Source of the DNA: Apilactobacillus nanyangensis
Lineage (GTDB): Bacteria; Bacillota; Bacilli; Lactobacillales; Lactobacillaceae
Assembly: GCF_016861915.1 (NCBI RefSeq)
Contig: NZ_BOLX01000005.1
Location: 1 to 64,000, forward strand
Direction: 5' to 3'
Length of the DNA stretch: 64,000 nt
In this document: positions 60,355 to 64,000 of the stretch, in pieces
How the letters are laid out: each line of letters begins with the position of its first letter
How positions within the stretch are numbered: position 1 is the first letter of the stretch
Program-made: the position numbers and the translations under genes
Notes under the pieces: model-generated
What the model was told of the DNA's origin: nothing
The model's database searches: none
The model's input: only the letters and a program-made list of their open reading frames with translations

Positions 60355-61659
60355 TTATTGTTTCGTTCCCTTTGTACCACGTTGGTTAGTAGGTTTCTTG
60401 TCTTCTTTATTTGATTTAGAACCTAAATGACGCTTCTTTGAAAGTTCCTTAAGTTGTTGTAATGCCTTAGCATTCTTAATGCTTTCAGGTGTTAGCTTGT
60501 GGTTGTGAGAGAAGTTTTCAACACGTTCACCCAATTCATAGTACCAAGGACGATACTTGTGAGTAGGATATGGGATGATTACCAAATGATCCTCAACATA
60601 TTGACCTAGGTAGATTTGAGCAATTTCTTTGTGTGAATCTTTAGCTAATTGTTCAATCCAGTCCATGTCGTGGCCCATCTTTTCTAGGACTTCAGCATTA
60701 ACTGTCCCATCAGTAATGATAGGGTAGCTTAGTGATTCATCACCAAAGGTAGTAACGGTAAGTTGTCCATTTTGTTCTAGGACAGCTGATTTAACATCTT
60801 GGAAGTTACTGATGCCTTTAGTTCTTAGTTTAAATGCCAAATCGGCAGCAGACATACCATTCTTTAGTGCGGTATCAACATTAACAATTCCATTAGTGAT
60901 GATGTTTTGTGGTTCACCATTGAATATTCGATGGAACAACGAGAACTGACGACTAAGGATACGGCTAGTAAAGATAACCAATGACCAAATTAACAATACG
61001 ATGAAGAATTGTAGAGTGCTAATTTGTTGGTTATAAATCATACCCCCGATGATACCCCCGAGAACGTAGTTTTGAATTTGATCAACTGCGTTAGAAGGTG
61101 CCAAGTTTCCTTTCCCAGAAATATTAATTTGAATTACCAATACAACGAACCCGATTAAGAACTTAAATAGAATTACCAAATATTCCTTGTTTAAGTCACC
61201 AATTTGAAGTGATGGTTTGTCGTGATAAGTAATATTAGTAGGAATTAACTGAATTGGTTGAAGTTGATAACTGTTAAAACTGGAGTTGAAAGTTGCTTGG
61301 TAGAACTTATCGCCAACTTTAACGGTCATACCATTAGTTAATTGAGGGGAGCTAACGTAAATCTTTGATGTTGAAATATGTTTGCTTCTACTAATTGCTT
61401 TAACCATTTCAGTGGTTTGAGAATTTTGCGACGAAGAGTTGCGTTGTTGCAAAATATTACTAAAGCCAATACTAATTGATAGTATGGCAATTAAAATCAT
61501 GGTGATAAATATATCGCGGTATTTTAAGTTGGTTCTATCGCGCATGTATTTAAAACCATTAAAAATAATCATTAATCCAACCACTACTGCTAATGCCAAT
61601 AGTAAATATGTAACAATAGTATTTGGGTGGATTAAGTAGTCATATGAATATAAATCCAT
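60355..61659 (-). CDS. DUF3290-DUF421 fusion membrane protein
   Basis: A 434-residue protein that appears to join two families usually encoded by adjacent genes in lactobacilli. Residues about 1-145 look like DUF3290: two helices, then a soluble beta segment (VYVSSPQLTNGMTVKVGDKFYQATF). Residues about 155-400 look like DUF421 (YetF/YcaP): three helices with SNAVDQIQNYVLGGIIGG, then the cytoplasmic domain (ADLAFKLRTKGISNFQDVKSAVLEQNG). The last 35 residues are basic. The function of both families is unclear, possibly membrane or germination-related. Assignment rests on remembered family patterns. Confidence 0.8.
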   Translation of the reverse strand: MDLYSYDYLIHPNTIVTYLLLALAVVVGLMIIFNGFKYMRDRTNLKYRDIFITMILIAILSISIGFSNILQQRNSSSQNSQTTEMVKAISRSKHISTSKIYVSSPQLTNGMTVKVGDKFYQATFNSSFNSYQLQPIQLIPTNITYHDKPSLQIGDLNKEYLVILFKFLIGFVVLVIQINISGKGNLAPSNAVDQIQNYVLGGIIGGMIYNQQISTLQFFIVLLIWSLVIFTSRILSRQFSLFHRIFNGEPQNIITNGIVNVDTALKNGMSAADLAFKLRTKGISNFQDVKSAVLEQNGQLTVTTFGDESLSYPIITDGTVNAEVLEKMGHDMDWIEQLAKDSHKEIAQIYLGQYVEDHLVIIPYPTHKYRPWYYELGERVENFSHNHKLTPESIKNAKALQQLKELSKKRHLGSKSNKEDKKPTNQRGTKGTKQ

Positions 61660-61734
61660 AAAATCACCCTATTCTTAAAAGTTAGTAAGTATATGTCTAA
61701 TTATAGGACGATTTTTATTATAAAACCATTGGGA

Positions 61735-61751
61735 TGTAACACTTAAGTAAT
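61735..61751 (+). promoter_or_regulatory. WalR-like box upstream of the NlpC/P60 gene
   Basis: TGTAAC-ACTTA-AGTAAT matches TGTWAH-N5-TGTWAH except for one base in the second half. Confidence 0.4.
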
Positions 61752-61864
61752 ATTTTTTTATGTTTTTGAAATAGTTTTGTTCCTGTTATGTAGCATTTTG
61801 TAGCTATACTTAAGACATAAATTAAGAAAGTATAAAATTTTTAAAAGCAGGGGTAATAAGTGCT

Positions 61865-62500
61865 ATGAACAAAACAAAAACGAAAAAAACAATCATGTTA
61901 ATTATGTTAACTGTTTTGGCGATGGTAACGTTGTTTGCATCTGATGCTACCAACGCAAGCGCTAGTAAAGTTCATCATAAGAGAACTCACAAGGTTTACA
62001 AAAAGAAGGCTAAAAAGCGTCATGTAGCCAAAAAGCCTAAGCATAAGAAAAAAGCTAGAAGAGCTTCTTATAAGAGACCCGTTGCTAAGAAGAAAGCACG
62101 CAAAATTGTTAAAAAGGTTACACACAAAAAAGCTAGCAAGTTTAGATTCGCAAGTCTATATAGATCAGCTTCAAGTAAGTTAGGTCACCCATATAGATTG
62201 GGAGCTTCAGGTCCATATATTTTTGATTGCTCATCATTTACTCAATACGCATACCGTCATGGTGCACACAAATATTTAGCTAGAACAGCTCAAATGCAAT
62301 ACAACACCAACAAACATGTAAGTAGAAAACATGTTAAGAAGGGTGATTTAGTATTCTTTGGTACTAATCGCAGCAACATTTCCCACGTTGGTATTTACAT
62401 TGGTCATGACAGAATGATTGATGCACAACTCCGTGGAGTTGTAACAGAAAAAATCCATACAAATTGGTGGCATGCAGTGGGCTATGCTCGAGTAGCCTAA
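61865..62500 (+). CDS. Secreted NlpC/P60 peptidoglycan endopeptidase
   Basis: A 211-residue exported hydrolase. A signal peptide (to about residue 33) is followed by a strongly basic Lys/Arg/His-rich stretch (residues about 37-92), then an NlpC/P60 domain. The catalytic Cys122 lies in FDCSSFTQYAY and His174 in ISHVGIYIG; VKKGDLVFFG lies between. The enzyme would cleave the D-Glu to diamino acid bond of stem peptides. AGGGGT lies before the ATG, and a WalR-like repeat is upstream. The basic linker resembles that of the Apf-like protein. Confidence 0.92.
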   Translation: MNKTKTKKTIMLIMLTVLAMVTLFASDATNASASKVHHKRTHKVYKKKAKKRHVAKKPKHKKKARRASYKRPVAKKKARKIVKKVTHKKASKFRFASLYRSASSKLGHPYRLGASGPYIFDCSSFTQYAYRHGAHKYLARTAQMQYNTNKHVSRKHVKKGDLVFFGTNRSNISHVGIYIGHDRMIDAQLRGVVTEKIHTNWWHAVGYARVA

Positions 62501-62504
62501 TACT

Positions 62505-62538
62505 TTAAAAGACACGACATTATGTCGTGTCTTTTTTG
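62505..62538 (+). terminator. Terminator of the NlpC/P60 gene
   Basis: The stem AAAGACACGACAT / ATGTCGTGTCTTT with T3 and TGTC. Confidence 0.8.
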
Positions 62539-62599
62539 TCTAGAAGGCAATCTTAATTATGTTAATATAGTAATAATATAAGAAATAGGAAGGATACAA

Positions 62600-63085
62600 A
62601 TGGAAACATTACACTGGGATCAAGTCGAATACCAAAAGCAAAAAATCTATTTTACCTGTACCAGAAAGGGAATTAATTTTATTAACAACCCCAATACAGG
62701 AATTTCCAATATTTATAACTTTTACCCTAAATTAGATGCAGAATTTGTGTTTAATCGAAAGGTAACTGAAGAATATAAGATTCAGCTTCGCGAATATATT
62801 GACGGGACTAGAAAATACTTTGAAGTACCTGTCGATTTATCAACTAGCGAATTAAATAAACAAATCTATCAAAAGATTAGTGATATCGATTATGGCGACA
62901 CCATGGATATCAAAGAGTTCTGTGATACATATGACTTTAAGGAGTTAGACGTAAGGGATGCAGTGGTTACTAATCCATTAATTTTGATTATTCCAACTCA
63001 CCGTATTGTAAACGTTGACTATTCTGAAGGCTACCGTAAGTTAGCCGACTTCAACAACTTGTTACTAGATTTAGAGAGAAAATAA
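62600..63085 (+). CDS. O6-methylguanine-DNA methyltransferase homolog lacking the catalytic Cys
   Basis: A 161-residue protein with the full Ogt/MGMT layout: an N-terminal alpha/beta part, then RKYFEVPVDLSTSELNKQIYQ, DIDYGDTM (normally IPYGET), TNPLILIIPTHRIV (normally NP-x-IIPCHRVI) and GYRKLADFNNLLLDLE. The alkyl-accepting Cys is Thr133, and the arginine-finger position (nine before Asn125) is Leu116. It cannot act as a suicide alkyltransferase and may be an alkyltransferase-like (ATL) DNA-damage sensor or a degenerate homolog. AGGAAGGA lies before the ATG. It is followed closely by PH-domain genes. Confidence 0.8.
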   Translation: METLHWDQVEYQKQKIYFTCTRKGINFINNPNTGISNIYNFYPKLDAEFVFNRKVTEEYKIQLREYIDGTRKYFEVPVDLSTSELNKQIYQKISDIDYGDTMDIKEFCDTYDFKELDVRDAVVTNPLILIIPTHRIVNVDYSEGYRKLADFNNLLLDLERK

Positions 63086-63112
63086 AATAGCAACATTGAG
63101 GAGAGAGTATAA

Positions 63113-63580
63113 ATGAAGAAACTACCTGAGAGCGTCAAAACAGTATGGCTATATTCAGCCATTATTACCATTATTGTCGAAATTATCATCTTTACTGCCG
63201 CCACAATTGGTGTGAAGTATTTAGATTGGAAATATGTATCATATATCCCACCTGTTTTAGGAACTCTATTAGTGTTGGTAGCACTATTTGACATGATTTC
63301 AATTCCATACCGTTATGCTTTTCATCAATATGCTATCCATGAAGATCGCGTTGAAATTAAAAATGGCTTTATTTTTAGAGAACAAGCCACTGTTCCGATT
63401 GCCCGTATACAAAACGTTGATATCGAACAAGGCCCAATTCTAAGACATAAGAATCTATATAAGATTAGCATTTATACTTCTGCTGATAGCCATGAAATTG
63501 CTGCCGTAACCAAGGAAGAATCAGAAAACATTAAGACCCAAGTGATGAGATTAGCGATGGAGGCCAGAAATGCAAGATAA
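63113..63580 (+). CDS. PH-domain membrane protein (YdbS-like)
   Basis: A 155-residue protein with two N-terminal membrane helices (residues about 12-34 and 44-62) followed by one bacterial PH domain (bPH2/DUF304): YAIHEDRVEIKNGFIFREQATVPIARIQNVDIEQGPILR is the family core. In Bacillus the YdbS-YdbT pair is membrane-bound and linked to lantibiotic-type resistance. AGGAGAGAG precedes the ATG. The next gene starts 11 bases before its stop, so the pair is translationally coupled. Confidence 0.88.
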   Translation: MKKLPESVKTVWLYSAIITIIVEIIIFTAATIGVKYLDWKYVSYIPPVLGTLLVLVALFDMISIPYRYAFHQYAIHEDRVEIKNGFIFREQATVPIARIQNVDIEQGPILRHKNLYKISIYTSADSHEIAAVTKEESENIKTQVMRLAMEARNAR

Positions 63581-64000
63581 ACACCTAAGTCCACTATCTT
63601 TTCTACCTCATTATGCCGATATTCCTGTAGCGATGTTTTTGGCATCTTTTATCGCCGATCCTATACATCTTAATGGATATCAATTGGGGACAGTATTTGT
63701 AATCATTACCGTGATTTGGGACATCCTAGCATATCGTTGTTTTACCTACTCAATTGAAGATAAACAAATCTTAATTAAAAAGGGTGTTATCTTTAAAAAG
63801 GTCATCCACATTCCATACGCTAGAATTCAATCGATTGAACACAGTCAGTTCTTTTTATTTAAACCATTTGACGTTGAAAAATTACAAATTAACAATGCAA
63901 GCAAGAGTGGTTCTCACAATCAAGTCGTGTTGAGTGCGGTTAAGACGTACGTTGGTGCGATTTTAGAGGAAAAGCACAAAAAATACCAAAACCAAGCCGT
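63570..64000 (+). CDS. PH-domain membrane protein (YdbT-like), 5' part
   Basis: Partial gene running off the right edge; 143 codons are visible with no stop. The ATG at 63570 overlaps the previous gene and has GGAGG upstream. After a basic N-terminus come two hydrophobic segments (residues about 17-32 and 42-60), then a PH domain with YSIEDKQILIKKGVIFKKVI and IPYARIQSIEHSQ. Full-length YdbT proteins have several such domains and more helices, so much of the protein lies outside the window. Confidence 0.87.
   Translation, partial: MQDKHLSPLSFLPHYADIPVAMFLASFIADPIHLNGYQLGTVFVIITVIWDILAYRCFTYSIEDKQILIKKGVIFKKVIHIPYARIQSIEHSQFFLFKPFDVEKLQINNASKSGSHNQVVLSAVKTYVGAILEEKHKKYQNQA

Noticed and set aside
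1-64000. tRNA, rRNA, CRISPR arrays or prophage
   Set aside because: No cloverleaf with a T-loop consensus, no regular short repeat array, and no integrase or phage structural genes were seen; a complete transposase gene was also not found.

Overview
The window reads as chromosome of a low-GC lactic acid bacterium, most likely family Lactobacillaceae. The reasons are AT-rich DNA with strong AGGAGG-type ribosome binding sites, frequent TTG and GTG starts, four T-box leaders, an Apf-like surface protein, a DUF3290/DUF421 protein, LCP, LemA and TPM envelope proteins, an H2O-forming-type NADH oxidase with a Rex site, and many peptide and amino-acid transporters. I cannot fix the genus. I saw no tRNA, rRNA, CRISPR array or prophage. 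The left edge holds a decayed gene fragment.

Layout. 0.4-4.2 kb: a Met/His/Lys-rich secreted YdhK-type protein behind a CopY-type box, a TauE/SafE exporter divergent from a TetR regulator, a membrane methyltransferase and a class I amidotransferase. 4.3-8 kb: two orphan OppA lipoproteins; the second sits behind a short Cys-Cys-Cys leader ORF and an attenuator-like hairpin. 8-21 kb: three paralogous large GT-C/PTPS-related membrane proteins interleaved with two CPBP proteases, fumarase, PnuC, TPM-LemA and unknown genes. 21.5-26 kb: two branched-chain amino acid carriers (brnQ), each with its own T-box (Val- and Ile-type specifiers by my alignment); the second gene is frameshifted by a 5-bp tandem duplication. 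26-28.4 kb: an SOS-boxed Y-family polymerase operon. 28.4-31.2 kb: a GT-C transferase and an unusual Nramp protein.

31.3-43.4 kb is an exopolysaccharide locus, visibly more AT-rich than its flanks: an LCP protein, priming transferase, GT4, GT2, two branching-type transferases, Wzy-like polymerase, GlfT-like transferase, Glf, Wzx flippase, an embedded MFS exporter and an acetyltransferase. Glf beside a GlfT-like enzyme suggests a galactofuranose-containing repeat unit.

43.4-64 kb: a third T-box ahead of a 2-keto-4-pentenoate hydratase-like gene, a third CPBP protease, Rex-boxed nox, another GT-C protein, three APC permeases (one behind a Thr-type T-box, its close paralog behind a different long structured leader), an OhrR-like regulator, an ABC-2 exporter, two basic secreted wall-active proteins with WalR-like boxes, a PAQR protein, an SMR pump, a nitroreductase, a DUF3290-DUF421 fusion, a methylguanine methyltransferase homolog lacking its catalytic Cys, and two PH-domain proteins (the last cut by the window end).

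The most unusual aspect is the density of RNA-level amino-acid sensing around transport genes: four T-boxes, one Cys leader peptide, two short ORFs between T-box and brnQ, and one unidentified leader. The strongest candidates for undescribed biology are the Cys-leader/OppA unit (6.1-8 kb), the structured leader at 52.4-52.6 kb and the Cys-less methyltransferase homolog at 62.6 kb.
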